Positions 45,163-54,156 of a stretch of 64,000 nucleotides of DNA are shown here, one piece after another (position 1 is the stretch's first letter; each line of letters starts with the position of its first letter). Below the pieces are notes generated by a model. The model saw nothing but the letters and a program-made list of their open reading frames with translations, did no database searches and was not told the DNA's origin. The stretch is from Wielerella bovis. GTDB taxonomy: Bacteria > Pseudomonadota > Gammaproteobacteria > Burkholderiales > Neisseriaceae. A program made the position numbers and the translations under genes. The stretch covers positions 2,200,522 to 2,264,521 of the forward strand of contig NZ_CP092361.1 in assembly GCF_022354465.1 (NCBI RefSeq). The letters run 5' to 3'.

Positions 45163-45329
45163 AATTTTTTACAGGGCAAGTTTTCAAATCCGACACACTT
45201 TCATATTTAACAACTATTTGTTTTTATTTAGGATATTAGTATCTAACCTATAAAATTTTCAGGCTGTCTGAATCGTTTTTTACAAAAGCTTCAGGCTGTC
45301 CGAACTTTTCTTAAATATAGTTTTAAAAT
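45163..45329. other. decayed repeat region after yigZ
   Basis: Fragments related to the repeat at 16627 (inverted AACAAATAGTTGTTAAATA) and two imperfect uptake sequences with GGCTGTCTGAA / GGCTGTCCGAA mutations. No gene. Confidence 0.4.
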
Positions 45330-45589
45330 TATAGTAGATTCAATTTAAATCAGGACAAGGCGACAGCAACCGCCGTGTACACCGAGTACATAAGGGAGCT
45401 GACAACACTGAACCTCTATTCACAACCTTGATAGCTTGCTTTTATTGCCTTTTTCCGTACCTACTGCGTTGGATTTTTATGCCAATAGTCTCGCTATTGA
45501 CACAAAAATCCGCCTTGCATTCGCAAAAAAATTCAACAAAATCAAGCTACCAAAATTATGAATACAAGTTCTAAATTGAATTCACTATA
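45330..45589. mobile_element. Correia-like MITE interrupted by another repeat
   Basis: Left end TATAGTAGATTCAATTTAAATC at 45330 and interior to GACAACACTG at 45410; right end AAATTGAATTCACTATA at 45573-45589. Between them sits the second-family repeat. Confidence 0.75.
45411..45572. mobile_element. second-family repeat inserted in the MITE
   Basis: About 162 bp, related to 14277-14440: AACCTCTATTCACAACCTTG at one end, AAAATTATGAATACAAGTTCT at the other, with GATAGCTTGCTTTTAT / ATCAAGCTACC arms. It has diverged in the centre (CCAATAGTCTCGCTATTG). Confidence 0.65.
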
Positions 45590-45595
45590 AACACA

Positions 45596-45633
45596 AAATG
45601 CAGCCTGAAAAATTGTTTGCAGGCTGCATTTTA
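45596..45633 (-). terminator. terminator after the Spy-like gene
   Basis: AAAATGCAGCCTG with CAGGCTGCATTTT, a variant uptake-sequence pair, followed on the minus strand by T-rich sequence. Confidence 0.65.
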
Positions 45634-45652
45634 TTTATCAATCTTGTTCAGA

Positions 45653-46213
45653 TTATTTTTGTTGCTGTGGCATACGTTGTTTAAAACGTTGTTCCATACG
45701 TTCTTGCTGTTGTTTTTGATTTTCAACAAATTTTTGCTGTTGCGCAGGTGTCAGAACTTGGAATACAGCATGACGTTGTTTCAACATTTGCAATTCACGT
45801 TCTGCGTGATTTTTTTCCATTGCTGCGCGTTCTTGTTGGCGTTCAGCAATCATATTACGCGCGGCTTGTTCGTTAAAAGTTTTGTTGCTCATCAACTGTT
45901 GCTCTTGGGCGCGACGTTGTGCCATTTTTTGTTGGAAATCAGCACGACGTGTGTCTTGATTATCTACTTTTTGTGGGCGATTTTGCTCCATAATGGTTTT
46001 GATTTGTGCTTTTTGTGCATCGCTCAAACCCAGTTGCTCAAAACCATGTGGCAAACCATCACATTTCATTTGATGACCATGTGCGCCGTGCATTTTAGCG
46101 TGTGGGTGTGGCATATTTTTATTTTGAGTTGTGGCATTGTTGCCTGCTGCAACGGCGATACCTGCGGTTGTTAATAAAGCGATGGCTGATGCGAAAAGAG
46201 TGCGTTTGTTCAT
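45653..46213 (-). CDS. Spy/CpxP-like periplasmic protein
   Basis: 186 residues from the ATG after AAGGATTTCAAC. Signal peptide KRTLFASAIALLTTAGIAVA. Then a His-rich stretch (MPHPHAKMHGAHGHQMKCDG) that could bind metal, and two LTxxQ-like motifs (LGLSDAQKAQIKTIMEQ, LTPAQQQKFVENQ) typical of Spy and CpxP. The middle and end are long Gln/Arg helices. Role as periplasmic chaperone or stress sensor is inferred from the family. Confidence 0.82.
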   Translation of the reverse strand: MNKRTLFASAIALLTTAGIAVAAGNNATTQNKNMPHPHAKMHGAHGHQMKCDGLPHGFEQLGLSDAQKAQIKTIMEQNRPQKVDNQDTRRADFQQKMAQRRAQEQQLMSNKTFNEQAARNMIAERQQERAAMEKNHAERELQMLKQRHAVFQVLTPAQQQKFVENQKQQQERMEQRFKQRMPQQQK

Positions 46214-46441
46214 GTTGAAATCCTTGTTCATTGTTTTAAATTTATGATTAGAATGCCTTGAAAAATCAAGCATATTGCCAGAAGCAATGAAGCAAATCAT
46301 ACGCTGCTAATATGTTAAATTGTTTATATGCGTGGTAAACAAGATGAAATATTATGTTTTCAGGCTGCCTATATTGTGCAAAAAATGTTAGTAGTTGTGC
46401 ATTTTGTGTATAAAGTTGTTTCAAATTGAAATAATCAAACA

Positions 46442-46475
46442 AAAGGCAGCCTGAAAACATTTTCAGGCTGCCTTT
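46442..46475 (-). terminator. terminator after the YdcF/SanA-type gene
   Basis: AAAGGCAGCCTGAAAA (46442-46457) with its inverse (46460-46475), just before the stop codon side of the minus-strand gene at 46478. Confidence 0.8.
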
Positions 46476-46477
46476 GA

Positions 46478-47134
46478 TTATTTCAATATTTTTCTACCAA
46501 AATACAAAATCCGATAAGCAAATAATAAATAGCTTTCTGTAACAAAAAATTGCCAGCGCGTTTTGCGTGTCGCGGTATTGTAACGACTGGTGGGTGTGGG
46601 CGATGGGCTGGCGCGAATGCCCAAATCTTGTGCCATTGTCATCGCGCGTGCCATGTGATAAGGGTCGGTTACAATAATCACATTTTGCAGATGATGTTTT
46701 TGCATCATCAGTCGGGTATTGGCGAGATTTTGATAGGTATCTTTGGAACGCGTTTCAAAAATAATGTCGCGTTCAGGAACGCCTTGTTTGATGGCAAACC
46801 AGCGCGCTACTTCGGCTTCGGTGGGAAAACCTTTTTTCGGTGTGCCACCTGTGAAAATCAGTTTATCCACTCGCTCGGTTTGATACAAAATCAGGGCGTG
46901 ATTGATGCGTTCGCGAAATACGGGCGATGGATTTTTACCCCACGCGGCTGCACCTAATACGACGGCGGCATCGGCATGTGTGGGTAATTGAGTCGGCAGT
47001 TGCGCGTATTGATACACTTGCCATGCACACCACGCTTGTCCGACCAATAAAATCAACACGGACAGGGCTAATCCGCGCCATAAATAGCGCAAACGGCGGC
47101 GGATTCTGGTCAAAATAGAAGGCGATGCAGACAT
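46478..47134 (-). CDS. YdcF/SanA-family (DUF218) membrane protein
   Basis: 218 residues. An N-terminal basic segment and one hydrophobic helix (GLALSVLILLVGQAWCAW), then a DUF218 domain with ADAAVVLGAAAWGKNPSPVFRERI, IFTGGTPKKG and VIIVTDPYHMARAM. E. coli SanA and ElyC of this fold affect envelope integrity and peptidoglycan or carrier-lipid metabolism; the biochemical activity is not known. 14 bp upstream of the stop of 47149's gene, same strand, likely an operon with it. Confidence 0.85.
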   Translation of the reverse strand: MSASPSILTRIRRRLRYLWRGLALSVLILLVGQAWCAWQVYQYAQLPTQLPTHADAAVVLGAAAWGKNPSPVFRERINHALILYQTERVDKLIFTGGTPKKGFPTEAEVARWFAIKQGVPERDIIFETRSKDTYQNLANTRLMMQKHHLQNVIIVTDPYHMARAMTMAQDLGIRASPSPTPTSRYNTATRKTRWQFFVTESYLLFAYRILYFGRKILK

Positions 47135-47148
47135 GGTTTTCAGGCTGC

Positions 47149-47682
47149 CTATTTAAAAAATCGGGCGTGTTGGGGCAATAAATGTGTGTTGTTTGGATTG
47201 TGGATAAAATCTTGCATAATATTTTGAATATGCGGATTTTTTTGTGTGTGGCGAAACACGAACCAGTCGGCAATTAAATTGGCTTGTTGTTCCATATTAA
47301 ATTGACTGAAATGGGTACAATGTTTCAGGCTGCCTGTGTAGGCGTAGCAAGCTTGGGCGCGATAACCGCCTTTAATTGCTAGTTTCAAACCATCTTGCCA
47401 CAGGCGTAAACCGAGTTGATATTGCCAAACGTGTGCCATTTCGTGAACAAATAAATGGCGCATGGATGCATCGGTTTGGGCGTAATCTGCATGATATAAA
47501 TCGGGCGGCATATGAATGGTGCCAAATGGGGTCATAGCGGTACGCCGCTGTTGGAAAAAGGGGATAAATCTTCCTTTGTGTATCCATACGCGGTCGTAAT
47601 CTATGCTGTCGCGATAAATGGGGTGCAGTAATTTGCGTTCGCTGCTTGTGAGTCTGCGGCGGTATTGTAATCGTTTTATCAT
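47149..47682 (-). CDS. zinc metallopeptidase-like protein (Vgr-related type)
   Basis: 177 residues. HEXXH-type motif in FVHEMAHVWQYQLG (His-Glu-Met-Ala-His) with a further acidic/Asn region downstream (FNMEQQANLIADWFVF) that could supply the third ligand. Family members are often called 'Vgr-related protein', but no secretion gene is near. No signal peptide. Activity is inferred from the motif. Starts with basic residues MIKRLQYRRRL. Likely transcribed with the DUF218 gene that follows. Confidence 0.72.
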   Translation of the reverse strand: MIKRLQYRRRLTSSERKLLHPIYRDSIDYDRVWIHKGRFIPFFQQRRTAMTPFGTIHMPPDLYHADYAQTDASMRHLFVHEMAHVWQYQLGLRLWQDGLKLAIKGGYRAQACYAYTGSLKHCTHFSQFNMEQQANLIADWFVFRHTQKNPHIQNIMQDFIHNPNNTHLLPQHARFFK

Positions 47683-47732
47683 GGTTTTCAGGCTGCTTTT
47701 GAGTGTGATATTGTAACGATTATTGGCATAAA

Positions 47733-47764
47733 AAGGCAGCCTGAAAACATTTTCAGGCTGCCTA
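47733..47764 (-). terminator. yidC terminator
   Basis: AGGCAGCCTGAAAA with TTTTCAGGCTGCCT (47750-47763), two-base loop. Confidence 0.75.
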
Positions 47765-47769
47765 ATTGT

Positions 47770-49452
47770 TTATTTTTTCTTTTTCTCTTTGGGTTCTTTA
47801 TCCAAAACCACGACTTTTGCTTGCTCGGCTTCTTTATCAGCTTCCTTGTTTACCAGCCATTGTTGAACAATGGTCAGCAAGTTATTCACCACATAATACA
47901 GTACCAAACCTGCTGGGAAGAAGAAGAACATGATTGAGAACATCAAGGGCATAATCTTCATCATTTGCGCTTGAGCAGGGTCGCTAGGAGGTGGGCTCAA
48001 TTTGGTTTGAAACCACATGGTTCCTGCCATAATCAAGGGTAAAATATAGAATGGGTCGGGGCGAGATAAATCGCTAATCCAGCCCAACCATGGTGCTTGG
48101 CGCAATTCTACCGACAAGAAAATCATCCAGTACAGACCAATGAAAATCGGCATTTGCAATAACATTGGCAAACAACCGCCCAATGGGTTGATTTTTTCGT
48201 CGCGGTACAACTGCATCATACCTGCTTGCAATGCCATGCGGTCTTCTGGATTGGGGAATTTTTTCTTCAAGGCTTCCAGTTTGGGCGCAACGGCTCGCAT
48301 TTTCGCCATAGAGCGATACGCTTTTTGATTCAATGGATACAATATGGCTTTGACAATCAGCGTTAAGAATACAATCGCCCAACCCCAGTTACCAATCACG
48401 CTATGTAACCAGTTCAACAAAGCAAACAATGGCGATGCAAAAATATGCACACGACCATAGTCTTTGGTCAATTCAAACTCAGGCGTAATGGTTTTTAAAG
48501 TACTGGTAACTTGTGGACCTGCAAACAGGTTGGCGGTAAATGTTTTGCTGCCATTAGCAGGAACATCTACTGCTGCCATATTTACACCAGCATGATACAA
48601 ATTATCCGCACGGCGTTTAATATCAATCGTACACGCATTGTTGGCACACAGATTTTCACTGTTAGCAGGCTGCATAATCCATGATGACACAAAATAGTGT
48701 TGAATCATACCAACATAACCACCTGTGGCTTTGCGTTGATACTCCACCGAATCTTTGCCAGATGCGAAATCGTCATCTAAATCGCCATATTCCACTTTTT
48801 GAAATTCTTTGGCATCAGGCGTATAAACCACAGGTCCATTGTAACTGCGCATAAACCAGCCCTCGCCTTCAGGTGCAGATTTATCGCGTACAATTTTGTA
48901 TGCCGTACCCAATTTAACAGGCTGCTCACTGGTATTTTTTACATCAAAACGCACATTAACCAAATAGCTGCCTTTGCTGAAAGTGTACACTTTGTCCACT
49001 TGCAAACCATTGTTTGTTTGCGCGGACAATTTTACTTCCACATTATCGCCATTGAGTGTGTATGCTTTTTGTGCTGCGCTAAACGTGGTATTTGCCAGCA
49101 CATCATTGCCATTAGCATCCACCAGTTGCGATTGTGCAATATAAGTCAAAGGTTTACCATCAGCAAACAAGACAAATTTTTTGCTTACATCGTTGGTTGC
49201 ATCGTATTGATTGAGTGTTAAACCACGCAAATCGCCTGATTTTTCATCTATGACAGCATGAACGGTATCGGTATCCACCGTAATGGGCACAGTCGTTCCC
49301 AAAGGCGCAGCCGCCACTTGTGCGGCTTGTTGTTGTGCAGCTTGTTGTTGCGCATTTTGTGGTTGCGGAAACAGACTGGGGAAAAAAGCCTGCAAGCCAA
49401 TCATCAGCAACATGGAAATGACCATTGCGGTCAGCATTCGTTTGAAATCCAT
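47770..49452 (-). CDS. yidC: membrane protein insertase YidC
   Basis: 560 residues, long gram-negative form: N-terminal helix (MLTAMVISMLLMIGLQAFF), a large periplasmic domain (IPITVDTDTVHAVIDEKSGDLRG region onward), and the conserved core LNWLHSVIGNWGWAIVFLTLIVKAILYPL, GGCLPMLLQMPIFIGLYW and the last helices ending VLYYVVNNLLTIVQQW. A basic Lys-rich tail (KEPKEKKKK) interacts with ribosomes. It inserts small proteins alone or with SecYEG. Last in the rpmH-rnpA-yidD-yidC cluster. Confidence 0.96.
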   Translation of the reverse strand: MDFKRMLTAMVISMLLMIGLQAFFPSLFPQPQNAQQQAAQQQAAQVAAAPLGTTVPITVDTDTVHAVIDEKSGDLRGLTLNQYDATNDVSKKFVLFADGKPLTYIAQSQLVDANGNDVLANTTFSAAQKAYTLNGDNVEVKLSAQTNNGLQVDKVYTFSKGSYLVNVRFDVKNTSEQPVKLGTAYKIVRDKSAPEGEGWFMRSYNGPVVYTPDAKEFQKVEYGDLDDDFASGKDSVEYQRKATGGYVGMIQHYFVSSWIMQPANSENLCANNACTIDIKRRADNLYHAGVNMAAVDVPANGSKTFTANLFAGPQVTSTLKTITPEFELTKDYGRVHIFASPLFALLNWLHSVIGNWGWAIVFLTLIVKAILYPLNQKAYRSMAKMRAVAPKLEALKKKFPNPEDRMALQAGMMQLYRDEKINPLGGCLPMLLQMPIFIGLYWMIFLSVELRQAPWLGWISDLSRPDPFYILPLIMAGTMWFQTKLSPPPSDPAQAQMMKIMPLMFSIMFFFFPAGLVLYYVVNNLLTIVQQWLVNKEADKEAEQAKVVVLDKEPKEKKKK

Positions 49453-49533
49453 TATTATTGATTTCCTTACATATAATTTGTTACAAGATTATGTTCAGTT
49501 TACCCCAAAGGCAGCCTGAAAACAGACGTAACA

Positions 49534-49746
49534 TCATGGAACAGGGTCGTAACCGCTACCACCCCAAGGATGGCAACGACACAATCTTTTGGCAGCCAAA
49601 CAACCGCCTTTGCACGCACCGTGTTTGCGAATGGCTTCTATCGCGTATTGCGAACAGCTTGGCACATAGCGGCAACGTGGTGGAATCAGCGGGCTGATAG
49701 CCAGTTGATAAAAACGTATCAGCGCAAGCAAGATTTTACCAAGCAT
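49534..49746 (-). CDS. yidD: membrane protein insertion efficiency factor YidD
   Basis: 70 residues: [67 protein letters not shown], the classic YidD pattern with conserved Cys and an amphipathic helix. It sits between rnpA and yidC as in most bacteria. Uptake sequence lies after it (49508). Confidence 0.95.
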   Translation of the reverse strand: MLGKILLALIRFYQLAISPLIPPRCRYVPSCSQYAIEAIRKHGACKGGCLAAKRLCRCHPWGGSGYDPVP

Positions 49747-49770
49747 ATTTCACTATCCTCCACATGCTTT

Positions 49771-49815
49771 CAGGCAGCCTGAAAACGCTATAACGAGCTT
49801 TCAGGCTGCCTGAAA
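49771..49815 (-). terminator. paired uptake sequences between rnpA and yidD
   Basis: Two palindromic uptake sequences (near 49770 and 49800) can each fold or pair with one another. They may tune rather than stop read-through to yidD. Confidence 0.4.
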
Positions 49816-49818
49816 AGT

Positions 49819-50160
49819 TTATTTGCGTGGCAACATTAATTCTGCCAACTGCTGACGAGCTTCGGCAACAGTATCTGCATCAAACGCAACACGCACGCGC
49901 ACGACATAATCACGCGCAGGCAGTTGGTGTTTGTTGCAGCGAAACCAATCGCGTATCACACGTTTCATAAAATTGCGCCGATTGGCACGTTTGGCAGCTT
50001 TTTTGCTGACTACCAAGCCTAATCGTGCATGTCCAAACGCGTTATTATCCGATTGCATAACTTGAATCAAGGAGCGCGAACGCTGTTTTTTGAATGCAAA
50101 AACGGAAGAAAAGTCTTCCGTTTTCAGCAATCGGTACGCTTTGCCGAAGCGGTTATCCAA
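49819..50160 (-). CDS. rnpA: ribonuclease P protein component
   Basis: 113 residues, basic. [46 protein letters not shown] (the RNR motif that binds RNase P RNA), and a C-terminal beta-helix. It assists the M1 RNA in cutting tRNA 5' leaders. Its start codon abuts the rpmH stop, so the two are coupled. Confidence 0.95.
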   Translation of the reverse strand: MDNRFGKAYRLLKTEDFSSVFAFKKQRSRSLIQVMQSDNNAFGHARLGLVVSKKAAKRANRRNFMKRVIRDWFRCNKHQLPARDYVVRVRVAFDADTVAEARQQLAELMLPRK

Positions 50161-50295
50161 TTACACAGCCAAGCGTTTACGACCTTTGGCACGGCGTGCT
50201 GCCAAAACTGCGCGACCGCCGCGAGTTTTTGAACGAACCAAGAAGCCGTGAGTGCGTTTGCGTTTGGTAACAGAAGGTTGATAAGTGCGTTTCAT
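50161..50295 (-). CDS. rpmH: 50S ribosomal protein L34
   Basis: 44 residues, too short for a 60-residue cut-off: [20 protein letters not shown], then [24 protein letters not shown]. Canonical length and sequence. First gene of the rpmH-rnpA-yidD-yidC cluster. In many bacteria dnaA and the origin lie upstream, but here a Mu-like prophage begins within about 300 bp. Confidence 0.97.
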   Translation of the reverse strand: MKRTYQPSVTKRKRTHGFLVRSKTRGGRAVLAARRAKGRKRLAV

Positions 50296-50555
50296 GTTGG
50301 GTTTCCTAAATCGTTAAGGGAAAAATTAAACGCGTGATTAAACCTGTTTTTAGGTGTTTTGTCAATCAAAATAAATGTTTCAGGCTGCGTTTTGTGTTTT
50401 GGCAAGTAGGGGTAAGCCTGTTGCTGTACTGATTTTTTCTGTGGGGTAGTGATAGTTTTTGCATAGGATAATCTCGCAATGTCATTGGGTGCAAACCTTG
50501 ATAAACACAAGGCTTACGCCCAATTTGTTCAGTTAAATTAGACGTGGCAGCTTTT

Positions 50556-50617
50556 TCACAAAAATGCGAAAAAATGAGCAAATTTCAATCATAAAACTAT
50601 CACAAAATGCGTAAAAT
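50556..50617 (+). promoter_or_regulatory. two MuA-binding-site-like repeats
   Basis: TCACAAAAATGCGAAAAAATG (50556-50575 region) and TCACAAAATGCGTAAAAT (50600-50617) resemble each other and the Mu end-site core TTCA...GCGAAA. Their position beside the repressor 3' end fits the phage left end. Confidence 0.45.
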
Positions 50618-50641
50618 TAAACGCGGTTTAAGCACTTTTTA

Positions 50642-50663
50642 AATCATGCTTAAACCGCGTTTA
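50642..50663 (-). terminator. repressor terminator (right arm side)
   Basis: ATCATGCTTAAACCGCGTTT pairs with the upstream AAACGCGGTTTAAGCA (50615-50632), a strong hairpin immediately after the repressor stop on the minus strand. Confidence 0.6.
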
Positions 50664-50671
50664 AATTTTCA

Positions 50672-51484
50672 TTACAATAGTCGCCCCAGCCATACCACAC
50701 GTCCAATCACCGCAAAATTTTCATCATCTAAATTGATTTCAAACGGTGGATATTCAGGGTTCGCGCTGATAATAACCACTTTGTTTACCAGACGCTGCAA
50801 ACGTTTCACAAACACATCATTTCCAAGACGAATGGCATACAAGCCATCATGTGGCTCAACTTGGGTATGGTCTATCAAAATGGTATCTTTATCATTGAAA
50901 ACATTGACCATACTGTCGCCTTTGACTTTCACAACCGACAACTTATCCAATGGCGCACGCACAAATCGGCGTAGCCAATCCGCACGAAATGCCAACGAAT
51001 GTGTAGGCTCTTCACTTTCTACCCAAGAACCACGCCCAGCAGATAATTCCACATTGTAGTAAGGGATGAACACAAAATCATCAATGTCCACAGGATTACC
51101 GCGTGTATCACATAAGCCATTGATGCCATTTACAGAAGCTCGTTCCTTACGTTTATTGGCTTGCAATAAAGCAAGTAATTCATCCGTTTTATGTAAGCTG
51201 TTTTGGAATGCAGCCTGCATTATTACATCTTCATTTTGTTGCACAGATTCTGGTGTTTGATTGGGGTATTGCGCCCCTTCGCCTGTGGCGAGCCATTGTA
51301 CGTTTACGCCTGCGGCGCGTGCCAGTTTCACTAAATTGGACATTTGTGGGTCAGATTCACCAGTAAGCCAGCGTTTTGCGGATGGTGGCTTGATGCCAGC
51401 TTGCCGAGCCAGTTCTGAAACATTCCCATTAAAAATTTTCAAGACTTCTGCCATTCTCTCGGCAAATTCAATATTTACATCCAT
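50672..51484 (-). CDS. phage repressor (HTH plus S24 peptidase domain)
   Basis: 270 residues. N-terminal helix-turn-helix (GNVSELARQAGIKPPSAKRWLTGESDPQMSNLVKLARAAG). C-terminal S24/LexA-like domain with the nucleophile Ser in VKVKGDSMVNVFNDKDTILID and Lys in GNDVFVKRLQ, so it can probably self-cleave on RecA activation, unlike the repressor of phage Mu itself. It represses the early operon from the operator region to its right. Transcribed leftwards as in Mu. Confidence 0.9.
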   Translation of the reverse strand: MDVNIEFAERMAEVLKIFNGNVSELARQAGIKPPSAKRWLTGESDPQMSNLVKLARAAGVNVQWLATGEGAQYPNQTPESVQQNEDVIMQAAFQNSLHKTDELLALLQANKRKERASVNGINGLCDTRGNPVDIDDFVFIPYYNVELSAGRGSWVESEEPTHSLAFRADWLRRFVRAPLDKLSVVKVKGDSMVNVFNDKDTILIDHTQVEPHDGLYAIRLGNDVFVKRLQRLVNKVVIISANPEYPPFEINLDDENFAVIGRVVWLGRLL

Positions 51485-51694
51485 AATTTAAGTTTAACCT
51501 TTTCTTAAAGTAAAGTTTAACGTTAAAGTTAGACTTTATTTTCCATTAAAATCAAAATATTAAAGAAATAAGTTCAATTTATTAAAGATTAACCTAAAAA
51601 ATCACTTGCGTAGTTAAACTTAAACCTTTAATATTCACACATCTGTTAAACAAATTTGTTAAACAGATGTGTTTAACAAACGTAGGAATTGATT
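51485..51694. promoter_or_regulatory. divergent operator/promoter region, repressor and ner
   Basis: AT-rich, with many TTTAAC/GTTAAA motifs: AAGTTTAACGTTAAAGTT near 51510, AGTTAAACTTAAACC near 51612, and a near-perfect 36-bp palindrome at 51637-51672 (ACACATCTGTTAAACAAA with its inverse). These are the likely binding sites for the repressor and Ner. Confidence 0.7.
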
Positions 51695-51964
51695 ATGCAA
51701 AAAAATTCAGCCAAACAAACACCAAAAGATTGGCATCGTGCTGATGTAGTTGCTGCCTTAAAACGTAAAGGTTGGACGGTTCGCGCTTTATCCAGAAGAC
51801 ATCAATTATCCGAATATACACTTTATACCGCACTTGACCGTTCTTACCCAAAAGGAGAACGGATTATTGCGGAAGCACTGGGATTAAGTGTTCAGGACAT
51901 CTGGCCTGAACGTGAAGCCAAACGTCAATTTCAACCCAGTTTGCAAAGTGTTTCTATCGCATAG
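51695..51964 (+). CDS. ner: Ner-like early DNA-binding regulator
   Basis: 89 residues from the ATG at 51695. Ner/Nlp family signature DWHRADVVAALKRKGWTVRALSRRHQLSEYTLYTAL..PKGERIIAEALG..QDIWPER. Ner turns down early transcription and repressor synthesis once the lytic cycle starts. Overlaps its operator palindrome by position. Confidence 0.88.
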   Translation: MQKNSAKQTPKDWHRADVVAALKRKGWTVRALSRRHQLSEYTLYTALDRSYPKGERIIAEALGLSVQDIWPEREAKRQFQPSLQSVSIA

Positions 51965-52012
51965 CTGTTCATTTTAATGTAAACCTTCATAAAAATCACG
52001 AGAAAGTTAATT

Positions 52013-54127
52013 ATGAAGTCATTATATTCAAATCATACTGCTTTTTTGAGTGCGGCAGAGTTGGCAAAAATGAGTTTACCTAGTTTGCCCAAAACACCAA
52101 AAGGCATTGCTGAAAAAGCAAAAAGGGAAAAATGGGCAACCCGAAAACGGGCAAAAATCGGTGGCGGTTTGGAATTTGCCGTATCCAGCTTACCCAGTTT
52201 GGTGCGTTTGGAAATTGAGCGTCAGCAAGCCAATCAACTGAACCAGCAACTCATACAGTTGGAACAGCCCAATTCAGGCAGCCTGAACGCCCCAAAAGCA
52301 AAAAAATCCCGCGCCAAATCAAAAGATTTGCCAACCGTCCACAGACCCGAAGACACACAACTGGCTTTGGATTTGGCAGACCCCAACACCGCAGTCAAAA
52401 GTTTGAATTTCAAACAAAAAGACTGCGCCAATGCGCGAATGGCGATTGTGGCAGATGTGTTGAGCATAGGAGATACGCTGAATTTGTCGCAAAACCAAGC
52501 CGTAGCCTATTTTTTGGAACAAATGCGCGAAGGCACTTTGCCCGAGCGAATCGCGCATTTAATCCCGATTGCCAATGCGCGGAGCAACAACAAACGCGAT
52601 TTGTCCAAGCGCACTTTAATGGGCTGGGTTTTGAGCTATAAACAGGCGGACAAATCGCCCAATGCCAAGCTGCTCGCCCTTGCGCCACGCGCCACCAAAA
52701 TAGAAAGCTCGCCTTTGGCATTGTGGTGGATGCGCGATTTTATGCACATTCATCGTGTGCCTCAAAAACCGAAATTGGCGCACAGCTACGAAAAGTTCGT
52801 CAAACTTTATCAACAAAAACAGGATTTTGATATGAAACTGTTACCCAGTCTTGATGCGGTTCGTCATGCGTGGAAAAAGCTGCCTGAAATCATTCGGGAA
52901 CGCGGTCGGCGCACAGGTTCGCAATACAAACAGCTTTTGCCCTATGTGAAACGCGATTGGACAACCCACATCAACCCCAACCAAGTGTGGATTATTGACG
53001 GACACAGTTTCAAGGCTCGCGTTCGCCACATGGAACACGGTCAGCCCTTTGTGCCTGAAATCACGTTTGTGATTGACGGTTGCACACGCAAAATTGTCGG
53101 TTTTTCCATTGCGTTGGCGGAAAGCAGTAAGGCGGTTGCCGATGCCTTGCGTATGGGTTTGCGACACGGTGGTTTGCCCGTCATCATCTATTCGGATAAT
53201 GGCAAGGGCGAATTGACGGGTTTGTGTCCGCGTTTGGACATCACGCACCAAACAGGGATTGCAGGTAGCCCACAAGGGCGTGGCGTGATTGAAGGCTTGT
53301 GGGACAGCACCTTGATTAAACAAGCGAAAACCTATCCCACCTATCACGGCAAAGACATGGACACAAGTGCAGGGCATTTGATGTATCGCAAAACCGAAAG
53401 TTGGGCGAAAGCCGAACGAGACGGCAAAAAGCTGACCGATGAACAGCAAAAATACAAGGCGATGTGTCCGACTTGGCAACAATTTTACACAGATTTGTTG
53501 GCAACGATAGACGAGTACAACCACAGACCGCATCGCACTTTGCCCAAAAAAGACAATGGCGAGCACTACAACCCCACCGAATATTGGGCGTATCGCATGG
53601 CGCAAGTGCCGATTGACGAGCAGCCTGAAATTTTGTCGGAAGACGAATTGGCTTTATTGGAACGCAGCATGGACATTCGCACGCCGTATCGCGGTTGGAT
53701 ACGTTTCAACAATCAAGGCTATTTTTTGGCGGATTTGGCGCAACACGAAGGCGAAAAAGTGCTGATTGCATACGATTGGGACAAACCGCAAGACATTGTG
53801 GTTTACCACTTGGACGGTCGCTTAATTGGCACGGCGATTTTGAATGGCAATACACGCGATGCCTTCCCGAATGTGAAGAGCATGGCGCAAACTCAAAAAG
53901 AAAATCGCGCCAAAACCCAAATCACACGCCTGAAAAACAAAGCCAAGCGCATTGAAATGGATTTGAACGGTGGCAACATCATTGAAAGCACGCCTGATTT
54001 TGGCAAATGGCTGCCTGATTTGGTGGCAACCAATGATGTGGATTTTGCCAAAATTCCAGCCGTTGAAACGGTGGAAGTTTGGGAAGCTGAATCTGAACAG
54101 CCCAAAAAGAAATATCTGCCTTTTTGA
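52013..54127 (+). CDS. Mu-like transposase A
   Basis: 704 residues. N-terminal Mu DNA-binding region, then an rve/DDE core with Asp329 (WIIDGHSFKAR), Asp395 (IIYSDNGKGEL) and Glu427 (GRGVIEGLWDSTL). A C-terminal Mu-transposase domain (RTPYRGWIRFNNQGYFL) follows. It binds both phage ends and catalyses replicative transposition. An uptake sequence is read as SGSLN near residue 90 and another as QPE near 540. Length and all catalytic residues are intact. Confidence 0.93.
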   Translation: MKSLYSNHTAFLSAAELAKMSLPSLPKTPKGIAEKAKREKWATRKRAKIGGGLEFAVSSLPSLVRLEIERQQANQLNQQLIQLEQPNSGSLNAPKAKKSRAKSKDLPTVHRPEDTQLALDLADPNTAVKSLNFKQKDCANARMAIVADVLSIGDTLNLSQNQAVAYFLEQMREGTLPERIAHLIPIANARSNNKRDLSKRTLMGWVLSYKQADKSPNAKLLALAPRATKIESSPLALWWMRDFMHIHRVPQKPKLAHSYEKFVKLYQQKQDFDMKLLPSLDAVRHAWKKLPEIIRERGRRTGSQYKQLLPYVKRDWTTHINPNQVWIIDGHSFKARVRHMEHGQPFVPEITFVIDGCTRKIVGFSIALAESSKAVADALRMGLRHGGLPVIIYSDNGKGELTGLCPRLDITHQTGIAGSPQGRGVIEGLWDSTLIKQAKTYPTYHGKDMDTSAGHLMYRKTESWAKAERDGKKLTDEQQKYKAMCPTWQQFYTDLLATIDEYNHRPHRTLPKKDNGEHYNPTEYWAYRMAQVPIDEQPEILSEDELALLERSMDIRTPYRGWIRFNNQGYFLADLAQHEGEKVLIAYDWDKPQDIVVYHLDGRLIGTAILNGNTRDAFPNVKSMAQTQKENRAKTQITRLKNKAKRIEMDLNGGNIIESTPDFGKWLPDLVATNDVDFAKIPAVETVEVWEAESEQPKKKYLPF

Positions 54128-54156
54128 TTTTTAAACCCCTTTAAAGGAACTTTAAA

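Larger units (their letters stand above)
50296..50671. other. rpmH upstream / prophage left-end region
   Basis: No gene recognised. Contains one imperfect uptake core near 50385, the two MuA-site-like repeats, and a hairpin at about 50616-50662 (AACGCGGTTTAAGCA / TGCTTAAACCGCGTT) after the repressor gene. I looked for DnaA boxes and did not find a convincing cluster. The exact prophage end is not visible. Confidence 0.5.

Noticed and set aside
50296..50671. Replication origin next to rpmH
   Set aside because: No cluster of DnaA boxes recognised; region fits a prophage end.
52841..53605. Minus frame (254 codons) opposite the Mu-like transposase
   Set aside because: Shadow of a well-supported gene with intact DDE residues.
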